Shown: positions 1-7,954, numbered from the stretch's first letter. The stretch is 40,985 bases of DNA from an uncultured Clostridia bacterium (GCA_947624375.1 CANQKD010000035.1:1-40985), one strand, 5' to 3'. Made by a program: numbers and translations. Notes: generated by a model not told the origin, from the sequence alone.

Positions 1-118
1 GAATATCAAAGGGAATCTCGTCCGAAATATCGCGTATTTCCTTACCGATCTGCTCACAAAAGGTATAAGGCAAATTATCAGAACACCATCGCGGCTGATT
101 TTTACAAACGCATCGACC
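1..118 (-). pseudogene. Type I restriction specificity subunit (HsdS)-like fragment, cut by left edge
   Basis: Read on the minus strand, this stretch translates to a segment containing EQIGKEIRDISDEIPFDI and runs off the left edge. That resembles the spacer of type I restriction HsdS proteins just before a target-recognition domain (usually followed by PxxWxWxRL). HsdS recognises the DNA target for the methylase and nuclease subunits. No start codon or ribosome site is visible. Upstream the frame runs straight into a terminator hairpin at 131-172, so this is probably a remnant or silent cassette and not the start of a working gene. Plus-strand frames are also open here but look like nothing known. 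Identification is from motif memory only. Confidence 0.4.
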
Positions 119-130
119 CACAGTACAACA

Positions 131-172
131 AAAACGACCATATAAGGCGCTTTGTCTTACATGGTCGTTTTT
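131..172. terminator. Bidirectional terminator hairpin, copy 1
   Basis: The arms AAAACGACCAT and ATGGTCGTTTT, with an extra inner pairing, form a stem flanked by A-rich and T-rich runs, so it can stop transcription from either side. A near-identical hairpin lies at 8048-8087, in both cases just downstream of an XRE gene copy. Confidence 0.75.
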
Positions 173-188
173 TTATTTGGGGAATTTC

Positions 189-442
189 CTACTTCATTTC
201 TTTTACGAATGCGGTCAGCAATTCAGGCTGCTTGGGAGAAAGTGATTTGAATGCTGTCACAGCCTCGTTGAACTTACCTGGGCTTTCTACCGTTTCTTCA
301 AAGAAGTCTTTCAGCTCAACGTCGAGAAACTCGCAGATATACAGAAACATCTGCATTTAGGGCAACGCCTTTTTGTTCCCGATGTTATTTATACAGCTCC
401 GGCTCTGTCCTAGGCTGAGGCTCATATCGCTTGCAGAAAAAA
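189..442 (-). pseudogene. Broken duplicate of the XRE regulator at 8105-8413
   Basis: This stretch is nearly identical in sequence to the 3' four fifths of the XRE-family gene at 8105-8413, including the shared downstream terminator. Two lesions make it non-functional. The codon TCA in the intact copy (the serine of LPSMQ) is TAA here, seen on the plus strand as 'catttaggg' near 352-360. The 5' end, encoding about the first 17 residues and the start codon, is missing: homology stops near 442 in a palindrome. Some further substitutions separate the copies, so the duplication is not brand new. Confidence 0.85.
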
Positions 443-479
443 GCCCTGATTTGCTGCAAATCAAGGCTTTTCTGCAAGC
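429..479. repeat. Near-perfect 51-bp palindrome at the XRE pseudogene breakpoint
   Basis: The left arm begins GCTTGCAGAAAA and the right arm ends TTTTCTGCAAGC. The arms pair over about 24 bases, meeting at GATTTGC/TGCAAATC. The left arm is part of the XRE-homologous sequence, so the right arm looks like an inverted (snap-back) copy of it. Confidence 0.75.
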
Positions 480-483
480 TGTA

Positions 484-515
484 ACCGTGGACCGAAGATC
501 AGTCCACGGTTTAAT
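484..515. terminator. Stem-loop downstream of the secreted protein gene
   Basis: The arms ACCGTGGAC (484-492) and GTCCACGGT (502-510) make a perfect 9-bp stem. The T-rich tail is better on the plus strand than on the minus, so its value as a terminator for the minus-strand gene ending at 564 is uncertain. Confidence 0.5.
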
Positions 516-563
516 GTTTATTTAGTTTTAGCGGTTATGTAAACCGAGCTGATTCTTCTGATA

Positions 564-2081
564 TCATCGTCTGCCTGTGCCGCCGCAGGTCTTGCAGCGT
601 CCGCCGTTGCAATATTCACACGTCCTGCTTCCGTGGCAGCCTTGGCATACTACCCAGTCGTCTCCGCCCATACCATAGGTCGGCACGCTCATTCCGCCTC
701 TGCCGTGGCATACCTGACAAAGATTTGTACCGTTGCACATATTGCACAATCCCGTGCCGCCGCATACTAAGCAAGTTTGTATCATCGGCAGGCTGCTGCC
801 GCCTGAGCTTCCCGAACCGGAACCGCTTGAGCTGCCGGAACTGCCCGAGGTGTCGGGATTGGTGACCGTTACGGCTGTCTTACCCTTTCCGTCGCAGGAA
901 GAGCACTTGCCGTCCTCACAGTATGGGCAAACGCCTGTGCCGCTGCAGTTGGGACACGTAAGGAATGTTGAGTAAGACCATACTCCGCCTTCTCCGAAGC
1001 ACACACCGCATTTGGCAGTGCCCGAACATAAAGTACACTTTCCATTGCCATTGCAGATAATGCAAGTTTTGTAAACGGTAGATGATGAACTGCCGGACGA
1101 TGAACCGCTCGTGCTTGCGGTGATAGTCGTATATCCGCTGTAAAGTCCGGTCTTGCCCGACATCTTGTACGCTTTAATGCGGAAATTATACGCCGTGCCG
1201 GCTTTAAGATTGCCGATACGGTACTCGGTGGTAGTGTTTTTGGTTATCTTTGCTATGCGCTTCCACGTGCTGCCGCTCTTTTGCTCGATTATATATCCGT
1301 CGGCGCTGGTGTTCTTAGTCCAAGTAAGACGGATAGCGCTGCTCGAGCGAGCTTTCAGCTTTAAGCCCGATACTGCGGAGGGGTTAGTGCGCACGGATAT
1401 AGTTTTATATCCGCTGTGAAGTCCGACATTGCCCGACATCTTATATGCCTTAACGCGGAAGTTATACGCCGTGCCGGCTTTAAGACTGCCTATGCGGTAC
1501 TCAGTGGTAGTGTTTTTGGTTATCTTTGCTATGCGCTTCCATGTGCTGCCGCTCTTTTGTTCGATTATATAGCCGTCGGCGCTTGTATTCTTAGTCCAAG
1601 TAATACGGATAGCGCTGCTCGAGCGGGCTTTCAGTTTTAAGCCCGATACCGCAGAGGGGTTAGTGCGCGCGGACAGGGTCTTATATCCGCTGTAAAGTCC
1701 GGTCTTGCCCGACATCTTGTACGCTTTAATGCGGAAGTTATACGCCGTTCCCGCTTTAAGACCGCCTACACGGTATTCGGTAGTAGTGTTTTTTGTTATC
1801 TTTGCTATGCGCACCCATGTGCTGCCGCTCTTTTGCTCGATTATGTATCCGTCGGCACTGGTGTTCTTAGTCCATGTAAGGCGCAGAGCACTGCTCGAGC
1901 GGGCTTTCAGCTTAAAGCCGCTTACCGCAGTCGGATTTTTTGTCTGCGTGATCGCTTTGGCGTCAAGGGCGGTATAATTATTATTGAGCATTTCATATCC
2001 TGTGCAGAAAGTTACCGCACAGACTGCGAACAGGATCGTCGCAAAAGATATCAGCCTCTTGATGATCTTCTTAGTTCTCAT
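564..2081 (-). CDS. Secreted protein: three fibronectin-III repeats plus two DnaJ-like six-CxxC zinc modules
   Basis: 505 aa. The start is the ATG at 2081, chosen because GGAGGAAG lies just before it (2085-2092); the ATG at 2102 has no such site. Residues 1-30 are a basic end and a hydrophobic signal or anchor segment. Three 92-residue fibronectin-III repeats follow (about 50-140, 141-232, 233-323), almost identical to each other. A Ser/Gly linker leads to a cysteine-rich module with six CxxC pairs (C340 to C396), a second Ser/Gly linker, and a second such module (C437 to C499). The CxxCxGxG pattern resembles the zinc-binding domain of DnaJ, but there is no J domain. The fibronectin repeats resemble those of the divergent gene at 2373. 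It probably acts outside the membrane in protein or carbohydrate binding; no enzymatic domain is visible. Confidence 0.85.
   Translation of the reverse strand: MRTKKIIKRLISFATILFAVCAVTFCTGYEMLNNNYTALDAKAITQTKNPTAVSGFKLKARSSSALRLTWTKNTSADGYIIEQKSGSTWVRIAKITKNTTTEYRVGGLKAGTAYNFRIKAYKMSGKTGLYSGYKTLSARTNPSAVSGLKLKARSSSAIRITWTKNTSADGYIIEQKSGSTWKRIAKITKNTTTEYRIGSLKAGTAYNFRVKAYKMSGNVGLHSGYKTISVRTNPSAVSGLKLKARSSSAIRLTWTKNTSADGYIIEQKSGSTWKRIAKITKNTTTEYRIGNLKAGTAYNFRIKAYKMSGKTGLYSGYTTITASTSGSSSGSSSSTVYKTCIICNGNGKCTLCSGTAKCGVCFGEGGVWSYSTFLTCPNCSGTGVCPYCEDGKCSSCDGKGKTAVTVTNPDTSGSSGSSSGSGSGSSGGSSLPMIQTCLVCGGTGLCNMCNGTNLCQVCHGRGGMSVPTYGMGGDDWVVCQGCHGSRTCEYCNGGRCKTCGGTGRR
1113..1934 (-). repeat. Three tandem 276-bp direct repeats encoding fibronectin-III domains
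   Basis: The DNA of the three fibronectin domains repeats with a 276-bp period, with long identical blocks around CTCGAGC near 1342, 1618 and 1894. Such identity points to recent duplication or gene conversion and makes copy-number change by recombination likely. Confidence 0.8.
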
Positions 2082-2154
2082 GTTCTTCCTCCATTCTGCC
2101 ATATTTGGCGCATGACCTCATACTCGCGGCGTATACCGCATCTTTATATACAAT

Positions 2155-2183
2155 ATAATATCACAACTTGCTAGAATTGTCAA
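2155..2183 (-). promoter_or_regulatory. Promoter of the gene at 564-2081
   Basis: On the minus strand TTGACA (2178-2183), 17 bases, TATTAT (2155-2160). It lies about 75 bases upstream of the chosen start. Confidence 0.75.
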
Positions 2184-2239
2184 GACTATACGATGTATAT
2201 TATACTTATTTTTTGCAGTATCGCATACTTCAATTATGC

Positions 2240-2268
2240 TTGACGACAGAAATTTAATATGCTATAAT
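2240..2268 (+). promoter_or_regulatory. Promoter of the gene at 2373-6452
   Basis: TTGACG (2240-2245), 17 bases, TATAAT (2263-2268), on the plus strand and divergent from the promoter at 2155. The leader is about 100 bases long. Confidence 0.75.
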
Positions 2269-2372
2269 TATAAGTGATCATCGGGTGTTTCAGAAATCGG
2301 TCTTTAATGCACTTAGTATTGCAGAATTGTGAAGCAGATTGATCTTTGATCTTTTATAAGGAGAGGATATGA

Positions 2373-5300
2373 ATGTTCAGGAAATTTGTCAAAGCAGGAA
2401 TGTCTTTTGCAGTGACTCTGACCGCAGCGCTGCTCCTGTTCACGGTGGTGATGTCGGACGACCTCGTTGTGCACGCAAAGGCAGCTGCCATCAATTCCAC
2501 TAACATCAAACTGTACTGTCTTGATGATGAAGATAGTAAATTTACCTCGATGCCATCATCTTACAACACCAAATTCCAGCTGAAGGTCACGGGAGCTTCT
2601 GACGTGCAGTACAGCGTCATAAGCGGATATACCGTGACAGTAAGTTCCACCGGGCTGATCGAACCTGAATGCGACATATGGTACTGGAAAGACGGTGTCG
2701 GCACGACCGCTTATCAGAAGGACTACGACTACAAGACCACATCATACTACTATGGCAAGTCGGTGGTCGAAGTCACTGCCGGAAGCCAGACCTTTAAGGT
2801 AAATGTTGAGGTTATCAACTACGGAGATACGCTTATAAACAAGAAAATGGACGATTACATATCAAAGAATATCACTTCGTCCATGACTGCCAAGAAAAAG
2901 CTGGAAATGATCTGCAAGTTCGTATCCTCATACGACTACGACAACAGTAAATATTCCGCGAAAGATATGATCTTGTCCGGCGGCGGAAATTGCTACGCTA
3001 TCAATGAGGCCGTACTGGCAATGTGCAAAAAAGTCGGCATTGACGCCTGGGAAAGAAACGGTTATAACGACTACAGCGACGGCGTTGGAAATGAAAATAT
3101 AATGGCAAAAGGCGATGGCAAATATTATCAGCTTAATGTTTCTTATACCGGAAATGCGCCGAGAAAATATGACATTATCGAACGCAGCTCACTTTTCAGC
3201 ACCCGTACTGACTACGACGGATATTTTGAGGTCTACCAATACGACGGAAAAACTATGCCCGACAAGCTGGTCGTTCCGGGAACTATCAACGGCAAAACCG
3301 TTGAAGCGATCGGCGCTGAATTTGTCAGCGACAGTTCTGTAAAAGAGGTAGTCCTGCCGGAGACCGTAAAGGTAATAAAATATTCAGCATTTGAAAACTG
3401 CTCCAGCCTGAAAACGCTGAATATACCAACTTGCGTTGAAACGATCGGGATATACGCTTTTTCCGGCTGTCCGGCGCTCACCAACTTTACTTGCAGCGCG
3501 AAAAACAAGAATTACACTATCGATAACGGCGTGCTTTACAACAAGAACAAAACCACCGTTGTGGCTGTTCCTGCCGCACAATACGCTTACTTTGCTCCTA
3601 CAGTTATCAATATGGAGGAGGGTGCTATTTACGGCAACAGCAACATAAAGACGATAAGATTCCCGAAAGGAATGACTTCAATAGGATACGGTTCTGTAGG
3701 TCATGGCAGCAACCTGACTACTGTTATTATCCCGACAAGCATCACTTTCATAGACGATTACGCATTCTACTATGACAACTCTCTGAAAAATGTTTATTAC
3801 TTTGGCTCAAAGGCTCAGTGGAACGCTATAAATGCAGACTCTTCCACAAACGCACCGCTGTTCAACGCCTCCATAGTTTACAATTTTGACCCTGACACTC
3901 AGGTGATACCTGTTTCTGATTTTAAAGTAAAAGCCCGTGCAGCAGATGCTCTCAGGCTCAAATGGGATGCAAACCTTGCTGCGGACGGTTACATGATCGA
4001 ACGCTATACCAACGGCAAGTGGGAACGTGCAGCAAAGATAGACAAAAACACCACGACCGAATACAGACTAGCCAAGTTAAGCGCCGCAACGACCTATAAG
4101 TTCAGGATAAAGGCTTATAAGACCACAAATTCAAAAACCTATTACAGCACAGTTTCCGCAACTCTCAGCGCAACAACTTCCCCCAAGAACGCCACCGGCT
4201 TCAGGCTTAAATCAAGAGCTTCCGATGCCCTGAGACTGACATGGAACAAAAGCTCCACGGCTGACGGCTACATTATCGAAAAATACTCCGGCTCAAAATG
4301 GGTAAGGGTAAAAAAGATAACCGGCGGTTCAACTACCGAATACCGTATAAGCGGTCTAAAGCCGGGAACTTCCTATAAGTTCCGTATCAAAGCTTACAAA
4401 ATGGTAGGAAAAGCCGGACTTTACAGCACTGTTTCAGGCGCTGTAAGAGCAACTACTCAGCCTTCGTCTGTAACAGGATTCAGCTACAAGAAGCTCAGTT
4501 CCACCTCGATAAAGACTGTTTGGAGCAAAAGCGCCAGCGCTGACGGTTACATTATCGAAAAACTCAGCGGCAGCAAGTGGGTGCAAGTCAAAAAGATAAC
4601 TTCAAAAGCCACCGAAGCATACACAATATCGGGGCTTACCGCCGGCGGCAGCTACAAATACCGTATCAGACCATATAAAATGGTTGGAAGCACGCCGGTT
4701 TACGGAAATTCAAAGGCTATCGTTCTTAACAAGAAGATAACTGTAAAGATCGGAAAGGAATTGCAGCTACAGCCAACCAGCTCTGTTTCTTCTAAAAACT
4801 ACACCTGGAAGAGCGGAAACAACAAAATTGCGACCATTACCAAAGGCGGAAAGGTCGTTGCATGGAACCCCGGAAAGATGACCATTACAGCAAGCACGAA
4901 AAACGGCGTTTCGGCAGAGTATATCCTGACCGTTCCCAAAGGCATACCTACCAAAAACCCCGGCAAGCTGAAAACTTCTCCCAAAGGAACAGCATCTTAT
5001 AACCTTTCTTACAACAACTACAGTGTCTGGTCATATGTAGTCGGTTCATATTTGGTCCAGAACAGCGACAAGACACTGACCCGTGTGGAAGACCTCGGCA
5101 AATCTATATTGGTGGAAACCTATTCTTCCACCGGCGCTGCCCGTAAAAGTACAAAATATATAACTTCAGAGCTCAGTTTTTTCGGAGGATTCTACAGCGG
5201 CAAAGACTATAACTATATGGTGTTCGGTCAGGATAACCCCAATGACAGCACAACCAAAGAGGTAATGCGTGTCGTAAAATATTCAAAGGCTTGGAAGCGT

Positions 5301-6452
5301 ATCTCTTCTGTATCTATAAAGGGAGCGAACACTTATATACCGTTTGATGCAGGTTCTCTCAGAATGACGGAAACAGGCGGAAAACTGTATATCCATACCT
5401 GCCACGAAATGTTCAAGTCAGCAGACGGACTTCATCATCAGGCAAACATGACTTACGTTATAGACGAAAAGACCATGAAAGTGAAAGATTCCTACTACGA
5501 TGTCATGAACCTGAGCTATGGATATGTAAGTCACTCGTTCAACCAGTTCATACAGACTGACGGAACTTATGTATACCGTGTGGATCACGGCGACGCTTAC
5601 CCGAGAGCAATAAGCCTTACCCGATTCAAGGTAAACGATTCAATGACAAATGTTGATTACGTTCTCCCGGTAAGCTTTGCAAACGGAGAACTGGGCGATA
5701 ACGCCACCGGTGCATCTGTAGGAGGTTTCGAGCTTTCTTCTGAGAGCTGCGTAATTGCGTTCAATTCGATCAACTACAAATCTGTCAGCGCTTCTCCCTA
5801 CGGAACAAGGAACATATACGTTGCTTCTACCAACAAGGATCTCAGCGGCATAAAGGTCGTTAAGCTTACCGGTTACACCGATTCTTCAAAGGTGGAAGTA
5901 TCTACTCCTCAGCTGGTGAAGATCGACACCGACCGTTTCATGATAATGTGGGAAGAATACCACGAAAAGACAGGCAGATCCTACACTCGCATAGCTACCA
6001 TAGACGGCAGAGGAACGCTTACTTCCGACATTGTATACTCCACTGTAAGTCTTTCCGACTGCCAGCCGATACTCTGCAAGGACGGTCTCGTAAGATGGTA
6101 CGTCACTGACAATTCCGGCATATCTGTCTACGCGATAAATCCTTATAACCTGTATTTTGGCAAAGCGAGCAGCTACATCATTCTGCCCACCCCAAAAGTT
6201 ACCTCTGCAAAAAGCACAAGCAGCGGTATCAAGCTCACATGGGGCAAGGTAAGCGGAGCTGCGCAGTACTGCGTGTTCTACAAAGGCGCTGATTCAAAGT
6301 GGGTAAAGATCGGCAGCACCACGTCGAATTCATTCACATGGAAGGGCGGCACAAAGGGCAAAAAATACACATTATCGGTATGCTGCTTGAGCAAGAACGG
6401 AAAATTCTACACAAGCTATGTTGACTCCGGCGGAAAAACAGCCGTCAGGTAA
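2373..6452 (+). CDS. Large secreted multidomain protein: transglutaminase-like, leucine-rich repeats, fibronectin-III, Ig-like
   Basis: 1359 aa. The start ATG at 2373 follows AAGGAGAGG; an overlapping ATG at 2369 is out of frame. Order: signal peptide (1-36); a beta-rich N-terminal region; a transglutaminase-like core with GGGNCYAINEA around Cys207; BspA-type leucine-rich repeats (about 300-490, pattern I..YAF.GC..L..); three fibronectin-III domains (about 512-785); a Big_2-like Ig domain (about 787-865); a long beta-rich region (875-1270) that may form a propeller; and a last fibronectin-like domain (1272-1359). No sortase motif or C-terminal membrane segment is seen. In the core the positions expected for the catalytic His and Asp appear to be Asn240 and Asn255, so it may be a binding domain and not an active enzyme. 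Such proteins in gut Firmicutes are surface or secreted binding proteins; the ligand is unknown. Confidence 0.85.
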   Translation: MFRKFVKAGMSFAVTLTAALLLFTVVMSDDLVVHAKAAAINSTNIKLYCLDDEDSKFTSMPSSYNTKFQLKVTGASDVQYSVISGYTVTVSSTGLIEPECDIWYWKDGVGTTAYQKDYDYKTTSYYYGKSVVEVTAGSQTFKVNVEVINYGDTLINKKMDDYISKNITSSMTAKKKLEMICKFVSSYDYDNSKYSAKDMILSGGGNCYAINEAVLAMCKKVGIDAWERNGYNDYSDGVGNENIMAKGDGKYYQLNVSYTGNAPRKYDIIERSSLFSTRTDYDGYFEVYQYDGKTMPDKLVVPGTINGKTVEAIGAEFVSDSSVKEVVLPETVKVIKYSAFENCSSLKTLNIPTCVETIGIYAFSGCPALTNFTCSAKNKNYTIDNGVLYNKNKTTVVAVPAAQYAYFAPTVINMEEGAIYGNSNIKTIRFPKGMTSIGYGSVGHGSNLTTVIIPTSITFIDDYAFYYDNSLKNVYYFGSKAQWNAINADSSTNAPLFNASIVYNFDPDTQVIPVSDFKVKARAADALRLKWDANLAADGYMIERYTNGKWERAAKIDKNTTTEYRLAKLSAATTYKFRIKAYKTTNSKTYYSTVSATLSATTSPKNATGFRLKSRASDALRLTWNKSSTADGYIIEKYSGSKWVRVKKITGGSTTEYRISGLKPGTSYKFRIKAYKMVGKAGLYSTVSGAVRATTQPSSVTGFSYKKLSSTSIKTVWSKSASADGYIIEKLSGSKWVQVKKITSKATEAYTISGLTAGGSYKYRIRPYKMVGSTPVYGNSKAIVLNKKITVKIGKELQLQPTSSVSSKNYTWKSGNNKIATITKGGKVVAWNPGKMTITASTKNGVSAEYILTVPKGIPTKNPGKLKTSPKGTASYNLSYNNYSVWSYVVGSYLVQNSDKTLTRVEDLGKSILVETYSSTGAARKSTKYITSELSFFGGFYSGKDYNYMVFGQDNPNDSTTKEVMRVVKYSKAWKRISSVSIKGANTYIPFDAGSLRMTETGGKLYIHTCHEMFKSADGLHHQANMTYVIDEKTMKVKDSYYDVMNLSYGYVSHSFNQFIQTDGTYVYRVDHGDAYPRAISLTRFKVNDSMTNVDYVLPVSFANGELGDNATGASVGGFELSSESCVIAFNSINYKSVSASPYGTRNIYVASTNKDLSGIKVVKLTGYTDSSKVEVSTPQLVKIDTDRFMIMWEEYHEKTGRSYTRIATIDGRGTLTSDIVYSTVSLSDCQPILCKDGLVRWYVTDNSGISVYAINPYNLYFGKASSYIILPTPKVTSAKSTSSGIKLTWGKVSGAAQYCVFYKGADSKWVKIGSTTSNSFTWKGGTKGKKYTLSVCCLSKNGKFYTSYVDSGGKTAVR

Positions 6453-6509
6453 ACGAAGCGGTCTTGCAGCTGCTCTATCATAAATTTCAGCACGCTTCTG
6501 CCCTTTTTA

Positions 6510-6525
6510 TGTACAAATAATTACA
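6510..6525. repeat. Recurrent intergenic motif TGTACAAATAATTACA, copy 1
   Basis: It lies between two convergent genes. It matches the copy at 10384-10399 over 22 bases including flanks, and related sequences occur at 23059, 24262 and 40631. Confidence 0.55.
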
Positions 6526-6530
6526 CCAAA

Positions 6531-6580
6531 AACGGCTCTCCTGTACCGAGCATATCCTCGGTGGGGAGCCGTCTTTTTTG
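6531..6580 (+). terminator. Terminator of the large secreted protein gene
   Basis: ACGGCTCTCC pairs with GGGGAGCCGT, with a smaller inner hairpin (ACCGAG/CTCGGT), followed by CTTTTTTG. It is a strong factor-independent terminator on the plus strand, about 80 bases after the stop codon at 6452. Confidence 0.85.
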
Positions 6581-6595
6581 TGATCTATATGCGTT

Positions 6596-7435
6596 TTAAC
6601 TCATGAACGCCTTGATCTTTTCTCCGTCGGCGCAGCCTTTGTCATACAGCCGTTTCATATTTGTCGGGTCACGTGAAAGCGTACTTACGCCGCAGGTATC
6701 ATCAGGCGCGACGATCAGCACTTTACCTTGCTTTGCATATTCCTGCGCCAGTGCAACGCCCTTATTATATCGGTTTGCCCTCTGATGCAGACCATGCGCA
6801 GCGTTGGGGTACTTTTTGCGTATAAGGGCAGCGATTTTGTCGTCCTTCTCTGATGTTCTGATAAAATTTTCAGGCTTTGTCAGAAGTAATACCACACGGT
6901 CGCACCCCAAAGCAAACGCCTTTTTCAGCGGCACGGGATCGCCCAGCGCGCCGTCATAATATGGCGTACCTTGAATGAAATACGGCTTGCATACAAACGG
7001 AATGGACGAGGACGCTTTAAACACATCGTACTTGTCCTGCCGGATATCGCGCTTATCAAAATACTTAGCCTTGCCTGTTTCGGCATTAGTGGCGACCACG
7101 ATAAATTCCATAGGATTGCTTTGCAAAGCATCATAATCAAGAGGATTTTCACCGTCGTGATCGCTTAGCGTGCTATACACATAATCCATATCGATAAACG
7201 AGCGTTTCAGTATAAAATTTCTCAGGCTCGCGTACCGTTTTCTCAGACCGTATTCAGTATAAAAAGTAAAGTTACGACCTCTCTGCCCTGCTATATACGA
7301 GGCAAGATTTGCGCTCCCTGCCGACACGCCGATACCCAGATCAAAGCGAATATTCTGATCTAAACAATAGTCGAGCGCTCCGCAGGCATATACACTGCGG
7401 AAGCCGCCGCCAACATCTATAACACCGATCTTCAT
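6596..7435 (-). CDS. Patatin-like phospholipase family protein
   Basis: 279 aa, cytoplasmic. It carries the patatin signatures: an oxyanion glycine stretch with arginine (DVGGGFRSVYACG, residues 7-19), the nucleophile elbow GVSAG with Ser38, and the Asp-Gly of the catalytic dyad at Asp161-Gly162 (YYDGALGDP). The family hydrolyses acyl esters of lipids; bacterial members like this (RssA/YjjU type) have poorly known substrates. The start ATG at 7435 follows AGGAGGTGCGCT. Its first four bases overlap the stop of a 15-codon reading frame at 7432-7479 (ATGA), so translation may be coupled. It lies 86 bases downstream of the Rrf2 regulator gene and is probably co-transcribed with it. Confidence 0.9.
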   Translation of the reverse strand: MKIGVIDVGGGFRSVYACGALDYCLDQNIRFDLGIGVSAGSANLASYIAGQRGRNFTFYTEYGLRKRYASLRNFILKRSFIDMDYVYSTLSDHDGENPLDYDALQSNPMEFIVVATNAETGKAKYFDKRDIRQDKYDVFKASSSIPFVCKPYFIQGTPYYDGALGDPVPLKKAFALGCDRVVLLLTKPENFIRTSEKDDKIAALIRKKYPNAAHGLHQRANRYNKGVALAQEYAKQGKVLIVAPDDTCGVSTLSRDPTNMKRLYDKGCADGEKIKAFMS

Positions 7436-7479
7436 AGCGCACCTCCTGTGGGGCTGAATACAATTTCTGTAACGTTCAT
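7432..7479 (-). pseudogene. 15-codon reading frame MNVTEIVFSPTGGAL: likely remnant of a flavodoxin/ferredoxin gene
   Basis: A strong site AAGGAGGATATTT precedes this ATG at 7479, and the frame stops in ATGA overlapping the patatin start. The peptide MNVTEIVFSPTGGAL looks like the N-terminus of EFR1-type flavodoxin-ferredoxin proteins, whose FMN-binding loop reads VFSPTGGT. I infer that a longer gene was deleted here, leaving its ribosome site and first codons fused to the patatin gene. Alternatively it is a functional leader peptide that couples translation. The good ribosome site suggests it is still translated. Confidence 0.5.
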
Positions 7480-7521
7480 AAATATCCTCCTTGATTTATC
7501 AGTGAAATAAAATGTACAGTT

Positions 7522-7938
7522 CTAAAGTCTTTTACGCATAAGGCTGATACAGTCTGCCAGCGTTTTTTGAGCAAGCGAGTGGGAAAATGCATCTTCTATC
7601 TCCGCGAACATATCTGTAAGCACCGGCTTTATATGCCGCCCGACGATACATTCATCGCTGGGGTTCTGATGAAGGTCAAAAATACGGGGCGTTTGCGTTT
7701 CATTTACTGCCTGATAAATTTGCAGAAGCGTAAGTTTTTCAGCTTTCGGCTTAAGGGTAAATCCGCCTATGCCGCGACGACTTTCAATAATGCCCTCTTT
7801 CTTCAGCAGACCGATTATCTTGCGAATGTAGCTGGCGTTAGTCCCTACACTCGCGGCAATTTGCTCGGAAGTCAGGGGCTTTTGAGATTCGCAGATCAAT
7901 ATCAGCGTATGAATGGCAGATGAAAATTTTGTATCCGT
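7522..7938 (-). CDS. Rrf2-family transcriptional regulator, probable ACG start
   Basis: 138 aa if started at the ACG at 7938. The N-terminal winged helix is typical of Rrf2 (TKFSSAIHTLILICE..., then SEQIAASVGTNASYIRKIIG as the recognition part, and a GGFTL wing). Homologues usually begin MDTKFS. Here AGGAGG (7948-7953) sits nine bases before ACG GAT ACA AAA TTT, so an ATG appears to have become ACG. No ATG, GTG or TTG exists in frame before a TTG at 7899, which would delete most of the first helix. The three-cysteine iron-sulfur cluster of IscR is not evident, so it is likely a non-cluster member. A palindrome just downstream of its promoter suggests autoregulation. It heads a unit with the patatin gene. 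Confidence 0.8.
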   Translation of the reverse strand, partial: TDTKFSSAIHTLILICESQKPLTSEQIAASVGTNASYIRKIIGLLKKEGIIESRRGIGGFTLKPKAEKLTLLQIYQAVNETQTPRIFDLHQNPSDECIVGRHIKPVLTDMFAEIEDAFSHSLAQKTLADCISLMRKRL

Positions 7939-7954
7939 AACAGTTCGCCTCCTG

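Noticed and set aside
2-145. Plus-strand open frame entering from the left edge
   Set aside because: It has no recognisable protein and ends in the terminator hairpin, while the minus strand gives a plausible HsdS segment.
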